Of a stretch of 64,000 bases of DNA, positions 39,637 to 49,961 are shown in pieces (position 1 is the first letter of the stretch; each line of letters begins with the position of its first letter). Under the pieces are notes generated by a model, which was not told where the DNA came from, did not search any database, and saw nothing but the letters and a program-made list of their open reading frames with translations. This stretch comes from Apostichopus japonicus (Eukaryota > Echinodermata > Holothuroidea > Aspidochirotida > Stichopodidae). The stretch spans positions 27,825,666-27,889,665 of the forward strand of contig NC_092579.1 of the NCBI RefSeq assembly GCF_037975245.1, in the 5' to 3' direction. The position numbers and the translations under genes are program-made.

Positions 39637-40003
39637 CTTAAAAAGTATTTTGGATAACTGGCTCTTATTAGCCAGGTAAGTTTTCTTTTCTAACCGCAAA
39701 GTTTTGGTTTTCACTCGTTTCCCCATGAAACATTAGTTTGTCTGTAACTTGCTATTCCCCGGAAAAGTCAACACTAACGAGATTTTTCTTTCCTAGAGTT
39801 TTCTCAGTACTACGATAGGGCGAGCATACTTTTTTTGATATCTAAATAACGATGGTAAAATGGAACTAAGATCACCGTTAGGTCTACAATAAATTTACAT
39901 TTTACTTGAGTCGTATGGTAAAATGGACCTCAAAAACACCTTTTTGTGTACAATAAAGATTGTGCTTGATGATATACACACATCGTACATTTGGATATGG
40001 TAT

Positions 40004-41231
40004 AATGTGAATAGTACACGTATTGAACAAACGGATAAGTCAATAGTGACTTTAGTGACAATAACAATAGCGACTCGTCCGTTAGGTAGGATATCGATGT
40101 TTGAGGCAAAAAATTACTAGCCCCTAAGATGATCGTCCGTTTGCTATATTCGCGCTGTTTATAAGACACGTTACGGTTAAGAATTTCGCGACCGGAAACA
40201 TTATTACATTATCCGTTTGTTCAATACGTGTACTATTCACATTCGTTGATGTTTTTACACTGTGTAACATATAGCCAGCGGTACAAATGTTTCTACGTAC
40301 AATAGCGTCAAACGGTGCATAGATAGTTTTATATATTTAAGGGAAAATAAAACAAAGTTGCAAGTCCTAGATCAATTTTAGGGATGACATCATCAGTTGC
40401 ATAAGTACATCGTACGAGTGAGTACTGCGCATGTGTAAAGAGGCGGTGCTTACATGATTTGGCGGTATTTTTGAAACTAGCCATTACCTATACTTACACT
40501 GTGGCGTACACACTAAACGCTATTAACATTTGGAACCCTATATAAGACGATGTCTCTGTGGTGATTACGTCATTTGAGCAATAGCCTCGAAGATGGCTAG
40601 CACGAGCATATTGTGTCTTTTATTGTCAACGTTTTGAAACACCAACGCAAATTGTAAATCACCCGGTGGCCTGCATTTGTATTCCACCGTTGGGTATTTG
40701 CGGCATGTGGAGGAGGAGCAGGAGCCTGAAGGAGCAGAGGATAACGGGAAAAGAATACAATGTCTTCATAGAGACACTGGCCGAAATTTTCCCGGAAACT
40801 CACCATGGTAGATGAGGACATTAAGGAGGAAGAAGAAACCATCGAAGACCTTGTCAGACTTAAGCTGATCAGTACTTTTTTTTTTAATTTTTAACCGACT
40901 CTACAAAGGGTTATCAAATATTCCAGAAAGAGCAGACTCAACACTCTCCTTAAACATGCATTGTGTCGTCTCATTTATTTCTAACGTATGTATAGGCTTA
41001 ACTATAGTGGTAGGCCATTTAGGCATTGATGTAATTTAAGAGGTTGGTTAATTTAATACATTTAGGCTAGTTCAGTTATATATTCTTCTATCATGTAAAG
41101 GCTCCGATACTTTACAACATAGACCTGTTTATATATATATATATATATATCTATATATATATATATATATTTACCCAAATACATAGATCTTTATATAGTC
41201 TACGTTATTTTAAACTTAGGACCGTATAAAA
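40004..41231. other. Spacer of the foldback element
   Basis: Unique centre between the arms. It contains a 35-bp perfect inverted pair (40004-40038 and 40209-40243), a diverged third copy (about 40023-40157) of a block found near 36180-36316 in the arm, a (TA)n tract at about 41129-41170, and a short purine-rich stretch around 40690-40850. No gene was recognised. Confidence 0.7.
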
Positions 41232-41598
41232 ATACCATATCCAAATGTACGATGTGTGTATATCATCAAGCACAATCTTTATTGTACACAAAAAGGTGTT
41301 TTTGAGGTCCATTTTACCATACGACTCAAGTAAAATGTAAATTTATTGTAGACCTAACGGTGATCTTAGTTCCATTTTACCATCGTTATTTAGACATCAA
41401 AAAAAGTATGCTCGCCCTATCGTAGTACTGAGAAAACTCTAGGAAAGAAAAATCTCGTTAGTGTTGACTTTTCCGGGGAATAGCAAGTTACAGACAAACT
41501 AATGTTTCATGGGGAAACGAGTGAAAACCAAAACTTTGCGGTTAGAAAAGAAAACTTACCTGGCTAATAAGAGCCAGTTATCCAAAATACTTTTTAAG

Positions 41599-41778
41599 AA
41601 AAAGTCGCCCAGGAAAGAACCTGGGAACGAAAACCAAACTACTGAACGACTGATCCGCTTCTAACCCCAGTCCCCTTGCATCGGGACTGTGACTGTGTGA
41701 TCATCGTCAGGTGTGCATCACCATTCCCGAAAAGAACAGATACTACACATGATCTTAGCCAAAAGGCCGAGAAGCGAG
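41599..41778 (-). ncRNA. U2-like RNA segment, right arm
   Basis: Inverted copy of 39457-39636; the U2-matching 47 nt are 41778-41732. One clear difference from the left copy is T to C in the predicted 8-nt loop of the CAGTCCC/GGGACTG stem, leaving the pairing intact. As in the left arm, a diverging open frame starts about 20 bp upstream. Confidence 0.6.
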
Positions 41779-41797
41779 CCAGTTATCTAAAATAAGG

Positions 41798-42200
41798 ATG
41801 ATCCAAACATGGGTTACGATGGTCTCATACGTTGTGCCTATAGCTCACACAGTGTTATACAAATACACTATATACACTGCGTATATGTGCACATTATACA
41901 TGCTAAGTCTCACCCAAGTATCGATAATGCCTCATTGTGTGTGTTGGAATCTTAGGCTGTTGGCAGACAATGGTCCCGATCGATCGTTTTCAAAGAGGGG
42001 TAAAGGGGGCAGAAGGTCAAATAGTCTTCGGGGAGGAAGGTGCTCCATTAGAACTTGATAAAGTATTTGGGGTATACAAACAGTGGTTAGGTAGGACAGT
42101 CTCACTTTGTGCCAAATTTTTGATCGGGAAAAGTGCGTCATGGCTGAAAAGTAACCAAGTCGATGCGTTTTTGGCTGATACATTGCACGAGCAGGCTTGA
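41798..42200 (+). pseudogene. Frameshifted copy of the 133-codon frame, right arm
   Basis: Corresponds to 39437-39036 in the left arm. One extra G at about 42031 (GGGG instead of GGG) breaks the frame into 41798-42058 and an overlapping frame that continues to 42200 with the same C-terminal residues. Either arm could hold the ancestral state. Real coding status is doubtful. Confidence 0.25.
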
Positions 42201-42407
42201 TTGGTCCCATACCTGAGGATCTTTCGCCTGTGCCACGTACACGACATAAAACTTGATACACATAGACCAATCGGATTCATTTACCGGGATACTTTCTCTC
42301 TTCCCTTTGTCGGACCTTCGAAGCAAGTTCCGTGGATTCATACGATATTATTTTCACTGGAACCTTTACCGTGGATTATATCATTTTTTAAATATGAGCA
42401 CAAAATG

Positions 42408-43048
42408 AGTGATTCGAAGAGCACACCGTGAGCAAAAAAGAGTCGTTTAGATGAGCAATTGAGCATGTGCTCATATTAGAATTAGCAACAAAACAAAAAC
42501 GCATGATGTGGTTCATGTGATGAGCACGCGAGCACAAAAGGAGTGACTCAAAGAGCAAAAGAGCACACCGTGAGCAAAAAAGAGTCGTTTAGATGAGCAA
42601 TTGAGCATGTGCTCATATTAGAATTAGCAACAAAACAAAAACGCATGATGTGGTTCATGTGATGAGCACGCGAGCACAAAAGGAGTGACTCAAAGAGCAA
42701 AAGAGCACACCGTGAGCAAAAAAAGAGTCGTTTAGATGAGCAATTGAGCATGTGCTCATATTAGAATTAGCAACAAAACAAAAACGCATGATATGGTTCA
42801 TGTGATGAGCACGCGAGCACAAAAGGAGTGACTCAAAGAGCAAAAGAGCACACCGTGAGCAAAAAAGAGTCGTTTAGATGAGCAATTGAGCATGTGCTCA
42901 TATTAGAATTAGCAACAAAACAAAAACGCATGATGTGGTTCATGTGATGAGCGCGCGAGCATAAAAGGAGTGACTCAAAGAGCAAAAGAGCACATCGTGA
43001 GCAAAAGAGAGTCGTTTAGATGAGCAATTGAGCATGTGCTCATATTGA
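42408..43048. repeat. 142-bp tandem array, right arm
   Basis: About four and a half units of the same repeat as 38049-38835, inverted. Adjacent units differ by few bases. It lies directly upstream of the intact zinc-finger gene. Confidence 0.95.
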
Positions 43049-43131
43049 TATATTCAAAAAGTATATCATTCACATTTTTGTTTAATAGCTCTCATTGCGT
43101 CGAATGACACAAAAGAGTACACACCATCAAG

Positions 43132-43620
43132 ATGAGATTTCGTTGTAAAATATGCAATAAAGGATTTAACCGTCAGTTCAATCTTCGTCGACACGAATCC
43201 ATCATTCACCCTAGTAATCAAAAGGCGGCGATGGTAACTAAAAGCGAGGATGACAGTGTGAATGGTAATAGAGATCGTTATGTGAATACGCGTCGTGTCG
43301 GCGTGAAATGCAAACATCGTGAAAGTGATTCGACCGATGACCGCAGTGAAGAGGACGATGACCTGGTGGATACTGAGGGAAGTAATGAACAAAATAGTTC
43401 GGATGAGCCGATTGAAACATCAGACGGTACTGGCAGTAGTAGCAGTGAGGATGATGGTGGTGCCGATCACGATGACGAGGATGGTGAACGCACGTATGAT
43501 GCTGTGGAGACTTGGATGCACTTGCTCGAACTCAATAAGCAAATGTCTAAGATATTACATCATGGACTGAAGAACAAATACGAAAGTGATGATGAGGAGG
43601 ACGATGACAACGATGTGTAA
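43132..43620 (+). CDS. Single C2H2 zinc finger protein with acidic tail (intact, right arm)
   Basis: 162 aa in one exon. The N-terminus MRFRCKICNKGFNRQ is one classical C2H2 finger, C-x2-C-x12-H-x4-H, at residues 5-26. It is followed by a basic linker and a long Asp/Glu/Ser-rich region ending DDEEDDDNDV. A short hydrophobic heptad-like stretch (WMHLLELNKQMSKIL) could mediate dimerisation. No family was recognised beyond the finger. It is the only convincing protein of the foldback element, it lies downstream of the TGCTC-rich array, and it is kept open here while the left copy is broken. A role in binding the element's own repeats is speculation. Confidence 0.65.
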   Translation: MRFRCKICNKGFNRQFNLRRHESIIHPSNQKAAMVTKSEDDSVNGNRDRYVNTRRVGVKCKHRESDSTDDRSEEDDDLVDTEGSNEQNSSDEPIETSDGTGSSSSEDDGGADHDDEDGERTYDAVETWMHLLELNKQMSKILHHGLKNKYESDDEEDDDNDV

Positions 43621-44476
43621 GTTGTCAGAGAGACGTGGGTGACTATACGATCGATCTGAAGAAAGAAATAACAACCGTGGACAACGTATGGCGGATATCG
43701 TTGGAAGGTTTACCGATGACGTTCACCGTAATGACCAAGATGTATATTATTTTATCAATCCATATCTTTAACGATTGATCATTTCAATGTTCACTATTTC
43801 ATGTGCTTACCAAGTTGTTGTTCTAAACATAATCATGCATGATTTTATGTGTTTATTTATTTTAAATGAAGTGTTTTCTTAAATTGACATACATTTTATG
43901 AAATGTGTTTAGCGATGCATCTTTTATCTTTTTTTAATTTTATTATTTACAAAGTGACGTTTCATGAACTGTTCGGTGCAAAACGTTTTTTAGTATCAGA
44001 TCAAGTGAAACTTTTAGGTAAATCTATTTTGACTTCTAAACGAGTTTAGAAAAGTGTCGTGCTGATGTTGGATACCTTTCAATATTCAATACAGTGTTTT
44101 TCTCATATGTAGCTAGTGTGTTTGTATATAATTGTGTACTACATTTTTTGGAAAATTCGTCCCCCGCTACATTACTGTACCGGACAAAATATATCCTAAA
44201 GGAAAGGTTAAGACCCCAAAGGAGAACATTGAGTTTCATTGTGTACTGAGCGCGAAAATAGCTAACGGACGATGATCTTAGGGGTTAGTAATTGTTTGCC
44301 TCAAACAGAAATCAATATCCTACCTAACGGACGAGTCGCTATTGTTATTGTCACTAAAGCCACTATTGACTTATCCTTTTGTTCAATATATTTTCTTGTT
44401 TGATGTGAAGATATGCTGTGGTGCACTCGAATAAAAAAAAAATGTACAACACATCGCTTTTGTTCTCATTTTCCAG

Positions 44477-44757
44477 AAATGCCCTAGTTTGGGTCCCCAC
44501 TGTCCATTTTGCCCTGGTTCGGGTCCCCAATGTCCATTTTGCCCTAGTTCCGGTCCCCAATGTCCATTTTGCCCTAGTTCGGGTCCCCCTTGTCGATTAT
44601 GCCGCGGTTGGGGTCCCCACTGTCCATTTTGCCCCGGTCTGGGTCCCCACTGTCTATTTTGCCCTAGTTCCGGTCACCGATTATGCCCCGGTTGGGGTCC
44701 CCCTTGTCGAATATGCCCCGGTTGGGGTCCCCCTTGTCGATTGTGCCCCGGTTGTGG
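44477..44757. repeat. 30-bp minisatellite at the right end of the foldback element
   Basis: Mirror of 35801-36085. Units resemble GGTCCCCAATGTCC then ATTTTGCCCTAGTTCC. The array ends 13 bp before the element terminus. Confidence 0.9.
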
Positions 44758-44776
44758 TCTATACACTACTACCTAG

Positions 44777-47146
44777 GCCTACCATGCCATCATATCTATA
44801 GCTGTAGTATGTTCGCCATTACTCATCCAAATGCATTATATGCATGCTCGAAAGTCCGGGCATTACTAATTTGTATTGTCAAATTCAAGTGCGATGTCAT
44901 TGGTTGTGGTGTGTGAGTCCAAAACCATTTTCAGAGCATTTAAGTTGAATTAAATAATTATTGTACTGATATGACTTTTTATGACACTACATGGCTCTAC
45001 ACCTATGTTACTCCGTATAGGATCGATGAAATATACATGTAGGGTGTCTGGGTGTCCCACCCCCACCCAGAACTAACATACAGTTTTAGAATTCAAATGG
45101 TGCAAATATTCCGTGGCATATTTAGAACATAAATTAAGTTAATTCTAAAAATCGCAAGGTTGCATGTACTAATAACTCATTTTGTGTGTTCGATTTCTTA
45201 AAGAAAGTTTTACCAAAAAAGTGACCCCTTTACCCGGAAATACATTAACAAATATCAACAAAATTTGAACATCATTTCTTTTCAATACAAAATTATATGC
45301 GGACATGCATAGGGTTCACCTTTAAAGACGTAAACTTTCAACAATTTTGTTAAGCATTCAACTTTAGCCACCAGAGGATATCTTTAATCCGATTAAAGCG
45401 TTTGGCAGTCAAAATACGTAACTAAGTAAGATTGATGCAAACGTGCCATCTACAAGTATAGGATTAAAAGTGAATACCAAACCTAACTTACACCGTCTAT
45501 AAGTTGCTGACGTTTTGTTACAGCGAAGTAGATAATTTCTTGCCTCAGAATATTTGTATAGTTAATGGAAATGGAATATAATTACTAGAATCGGACGGAG
45601 TAGATTGCAAAGAATTACAATTTTCACTGACGTCTAACAGGTTCAGCGGACGGACGCATGTTGTACATAAGTCTCAGTGTTAAGTGCAAGCGATAATTCG
45701 TCCTGAGGAATTACAAAACCAGGTAAGCAGATTGTTCAAGAAATTTTACTTTTGTAACATATGCGCCAAACGTCTGTGGCTCAGAACTGTTCGTACGTGG
45801 ACCAGAAAGAAAAGTTTATTTCAAGGAATTGTTATGATCTACGGTTGTGTTGCTGTTTTGAGTTTTATTTGTTTCAATAAACTAGGGCAATATTTTTATA
45901 TCTTTTTAACAAATTAATTGTTTAGAAAAAAACAGAGGACCAAAACTATCACAAAACAGCTCCTTCACAAAACAATTACACGAGAGGGAATAGAACTGAG
46001 TTAAAAATCAAATAAAAACCTAAACAACGTTTACATGTTAGTATAACAACCTTCATTCTTTATAGTTGGACGGTGCAAACAACTGAGGGAAAAGAAACAT
46101 ATTTCTTGATAATTTGATAAACGCTCACCACTAATTTCCTGTGGCTTAAAAGATATCATTTCAATTATATTGGTTCTGCAAGTTCAGCATGTACTGTATA
46201 CAGTACTAGCTTTACTTAGGCTATGACTACTTTTTTTGATAAATCATGAAAATCTGATACAATGAGAATACTTCCGTAGCTGTCAATTTCCTCTGTATTT
46301 TAGAATTTCATGAAAATTTTACTCTGTTGTAGAAATATTATTTTCCTAGGTGGATAAATCATGGAAATAACATACAGAAGAAAAAAGTAGAAGAAATTTT
46401 CAACTGATGACATTAATTTACTCGGTTGCTGCCAGACGGATTTACAAATATCAACAAATTTAAGACAAAATGTCTTTCCGATACAAAATCTTATGAGGAT
46501 ATGCATATATATAGATATGTCAGATTTGACCTAAAGATTCACATTTTCAACAATGTTGCTAAGCATACAATAAATTTCGGCCACCAGAGGATACCTGTAA
46601 CTCGTCAAAGCGTTAGACATTACTATCTATAAGCAAGATTACAAGACGGTACCATCCTGTGATGGCATTCACGTAAAAAATGGGGAGGGGATGGGGGAGC
46701 AGGGAGGGAGGGGGAGATGCAATCCTGTATCCATCGTAAGTTACTGGCGTCATATAACAGCGAAGTAAGATAATTTTCTTGTTTCCTTACATTCGTTAAT
46801 AATCTTTGTTGACAATGAAATATGCGCAAAATGCGGTCCTTAGCTCTCATTGTAAACATACATATTAGATTCTCTTCTGTGTAAGATTATTTACGCGTAA
46901 ATTAAATTTTCATTAAAATATTTTACCGTTAACCTATACATTGCTAACACAACTAATGGATAGACAATAAACTTTGTGACATTTCTGATATTCATTGATG
47001 ACGGCATGATGGTAATGGTGGTATACGGTACGTCTATATGTTATTGTGCCATATGGATTTATCGTCAGTCCCGGCCTTTCTTTATAGTTAAAGGGACATC
47101 TATTAACAACAGGTAAATTAACAATATTTTAAAAATTATTTTTCAG
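44777..47146. other. Intergenic region with a diverged duplication
   Basis: No gene recognised. Two related segments lie at about 45236-45560 and 46438-46790. They share AAATATCAACAAA, GCCACCAGAGGATA and ACAGCGAAGTA in the same order. A probable acceptor (ttatttttcag) at 47146 begins the LRR coding exon, so an upstream leader exon of that gene may lie here. Confidence 0.6.
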
Positions 47147-47213
47147 ATTTATCTGTGTAAGTGTGATCACAAAACGAGGGCGCATCTCAAAAGTAAACCT
47201 ACCACGTTCACTC

Positions 47214-48746
47214 ATGAAGATGGATCAGCTATCTCACATGTCGATAGTTTTTCATATCTGTCTCTATACAACCATCCAGGCTTCTTGTGTTCAAAGAAAC
47301 TTTTTTAGCACCGTCGTGTTGAGATGCGATGGGAGAATCTACAATTTCACAAACTTTCCGAGCTCAACGTTTCCTAATAGGACCACAGAATTATTTTTCA
47401 TCTATACATCTATACCTGAGTTCCAGGAAGGCTGGGTGTCACCAATAGAAAATCTTGATGTTTTGCGATTACTTGATATCGGTTTCAATGGTATACGAGT
47501 AATAGATAGGTCATTTTTCACACATGTACCTCAACTAGAAAGTTTAAGACTGAGGAATAATGAGCTTAAAACAATGCCTACGGCAGCTTTAGCGAAACTG
47601 ATGGCTTTGAAATATCTCGATCTCTTTGGAAACCTTATCGAGAGACTTGAAGCCAGTTCTCTCTTAAACAATGCCAATATAACATACCTTAACCTCGGAA
47701 ACAATATCATTCGACAAATTCATGTGAATTCTTTCGAAGGATTGATGCATTTAGAGAATTTGATCCTGTCCGAAAACAAACTGACGGTATTGCCTCCTTT
47801 ATCGTCAAAATACTTATTAAAGCTAAGGTCAGTGGCATTAAGCGGTAATGATATACAGTGTGAAAGCAATGGAATCTCTCAAAACGAAACGTCTACACTT
47901 CGATCTCTTCATTTGGACGACAATAATTTCGTAAATTTAACTCAATATTGTCTTCAACTATCCTCTAGCATGACGATTCTTTCTATAGCTAACAACTCCA
48001 TGTCATACATTGATACTCTTGCGATGGGGAATAAGACACATGATGTATTGAAGAGCTTAATTTTGGCAACGAACGAATTAACAGAAGTACCGACAACTTT
48101 ATTAAAGTACCTTCCCCAATTAGTTACGATCGTTTTAAGGAATAATCGCATTGCAAACATTTTTGCTGACACCTTTCAACATAATGCACATCTTACATTG
48201 CTTGATTTATCGCATAATTTTATAACGGCATGCGACAAAGGAGCTTTTGCTGAACTAAGCTATCTGGAAAGTTTGAATCTTAACTACAATTTACTCGTTA
48301 GTTTGCCAGAAGAAAGTTTTGGTTCCGTTGTCAATTTCTTAATCAAATTAGAAGGCAACCCATGGCATTGTAACTGTTCATTATATTATCTATGGCTGGA
48401 TCTATCCAAAAGTAGATTTTTCGTCCAATCTTTTGACTGTGTAAGTCCACACCATTTCTCTAATACAAGTTTTCTAGACGTACCTTTCAAATCACTTTGC
48501 AATATGAACGTTACGACAATTACAACTACAGAAATATTACATGCTACCATAACAACAGATGCCGTTTCTTTAATGCCGTCCTCGCATATACATCTAATCA
48601 CTTTAGGAACTACAGTTCTGCTGGTTACATCTTTTATATTCTGCACATTGTGCATTGAACTTTGGAAGAGATCTCGGACATCAGCGCCAAATAATGGTGG
48701 AGTTTCCGCTACCAATTCAGCAGGACTTCAACTGAGGCAAATTTAG
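47214..48746 (+). CDS. Leucine-rich repeat type I membrane protein
   Basis: 510 aa in a single coding exon. The first in-frame ATG (47214) precedes a hydrophobic stretch (MSIVFHICLYTTIQASC) that fits a signal peptide. About twelve LRRs follow, with motifs such as LRLLDIGFNGI, LKYLDLFGNLI and LTLLDLSHNFI. Then comes a cysteine-rich LRR C-terminal cap starting NPWHCNC with four cysteines (about residues 380-429), a Thr-rich stem, a transmembrane segment near residues 460-481 and a short basic tail. There is no TIR, kinase or Ig domain. Such proteins act in cell-surface recognition or adhesion; the ligand is unknown. The tail is too short for signalling on its own. The 5' end probably follows a spliced leader exon (acceptor at 47146). 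Confidence 0.85.
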   Translation: MKMDQLSHMSIVFHICLYTTIQASCVQRNFFSTVVLRCDGRIYNFTNFPSSTFPNRTTELFFIYTSIPEFQEGWVSPIENLDVLRLLDIGFNGIRVIDRSFFTHVPQLESLRLRNNELKTMPTAALAKLMALKYLDLFGNLIERLEASSLLNNANITYLNLGNNIIRQIHVNSFEGLMHLENLILSENKLTVLPPLSSKYLLKLRSVALSGNDIQCESNGISQNETSTLRSLHLDDNNFVNLTQYCLQLSSSMTILSIANNSMSYIDTLAMGNKTHDVLKSLILATNELTEVPTTLLKYLPQLVTIVLRNNRIANIFADTFQHNAHLTLLDLSHNFITACDKGAFAELSYLESLNLNYNLLVSLPEESFGSVVNFLIKLEGNPWHCNCSLYYLWLDLSKSRFFVQSFDCVSPHHFSNTSFLDVPFKSLCNMNVTTITTTEILHATITTDAVSLMPSSHIHLITLGTTVLLVTSFIFCTLCIELWKRSRTSAPNNGGVSATNSAGLQLRQI

Positions 48747-49961
48747 ACGCCACCACCTATTATTTATATATGTTTGATGTAGTCAGGTAGCCGTCTCTGG
48801 TCAACTCGTTTATTCAACAGATTTACACAATGAACAGAATAGAGGGCGGTATGTCAGAATAGTCATTAAATACAAGTATTCTGAATAGATGACAAACGCC
48901 GACAATGAGCAGGCCTAACTATTGACAGGTTGGCACAATATTTGTGTCTCGTAACGTGCGGTAAAACAATCCAAATCTAAAAGTTATAAAGTGTGGCATA
49001 TTATAGATTATGCATCCTGACCATGATAGAAGATTTCATGGTGTTGTACTAGTTTGTACCAACAGTACGGCACTGTACCTGCATGTACCATCGTTTCAAA
49101 TAAGTATTGAAAACTCCAACTACCGTATAGTGGCAGTTATGGCAACGGGGACACACAATTGAGTTGCATGTATGCGTGAGGGCGTTGGTGAGGTGGAACA
49201 CCTTACTGTCACAGCCTGGCTACTGGCCTGTCAAAAGATAATGCAAAATTATGTTGTTTATTCTAAGTTCTTCCCATTTGTTGGTTATACTTTGAATTCG
49301 TGTCCGTTTTTAATTGTTGTAATTTTTCTTTGTCTTATTGCTTCTCTTTAAATTTCCTTTCTGTATCTATTGGTTATATATTATCCGTATTTTAGTTCCA
49401 TTTATTCCTCTTTTATTCTCTCTGTATTACTCGAGACTATTCTATCAACTTTATTCTTGTCCTTAATATTGGAAATGTTACTTGATGTAAAAAAAAACGA
49501 AAAAACATAAAAACTGACAGAGAAAAAGAAAGAAACAGAAGCAGAGGTAAAAATAATGAGTAATATTTCTTTTCACATCGGAATATATCCGATTTTCCTT
49601 ATTTCTATTACTTTTTAATAAATGTGTAAAAGTAAGTTGGCCTAACGTTTCGATCCTAGCAGGATCTTCTTCAGAGGCTAAATGACAAGTAACAGACACA
49701 GAAGGGACAAAAACACACACAGAATACAAAGACATAGATGTAAGGAGATTAGTGGACAAGGGATGGAGAGAAGAAAGCAACAGGAAAAGAGAAGAGGTAG
49801 GAGATAAACAGTGGAGGGACAAAGAGAGGATTAAGGGAAGGGGGTAGGCAATAAACTGGAGAAGGACAAAGATAGAAAGGTGTGGAAAAAAAGAGGTGGA
49901 AGAGAGCTGTGAGAAGCGAAGTGATGGGGGGGGGGGGACAAGTTCTTGGGAAGGCCTGTTG

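Larger units (their letters stand above)
35796..44770. mobile_element. 9-kb foldback element with 3.5-4.2 kb inverted arms
   Basis: The left arm (35796-40003) and right arm (41232-44770) are near-identical inverted copies. The element starts AGTAGTGTATAGACC, ends with its reverse complement, and is flanked by a direct 6-bp duplication ACCTAG at 35790-35795 and 44771-44776, so it moved as a unit. The arm length difference is explained by a 523-bp insertion with its duplication and one extra 142-bp repeat on the left. Each arm holds a 30-bp minisatellite, a C2H2 protein gene, a 142-bp array and a U2-like segment. Overall form recalls sea-urchin TU and fly FB foldback elements; the 6-bp duplication and AG...CT ends recall Polinton/Maverick elements. 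No transposase, integrase or polymerase is visible, so it is probably non-autonomous. Confidence 0.9.

Noticed and set aside
35796-44770. Palindrome as an assembly or cloning artefact
   Set aside because: The 6-bp target duplication outside both ends, a MITE in only one arm and scattered single-base differences argue for a real element, though long reads should confirm.
44489-44776. Cys-Pro rich repeated-decapeptide frame, mirrored at 35706-36077
   Set aside because: It is translation of a 30-bp minisatellite whose period is a multiple of three; a second frame is also open, and no start or splice context supports it.
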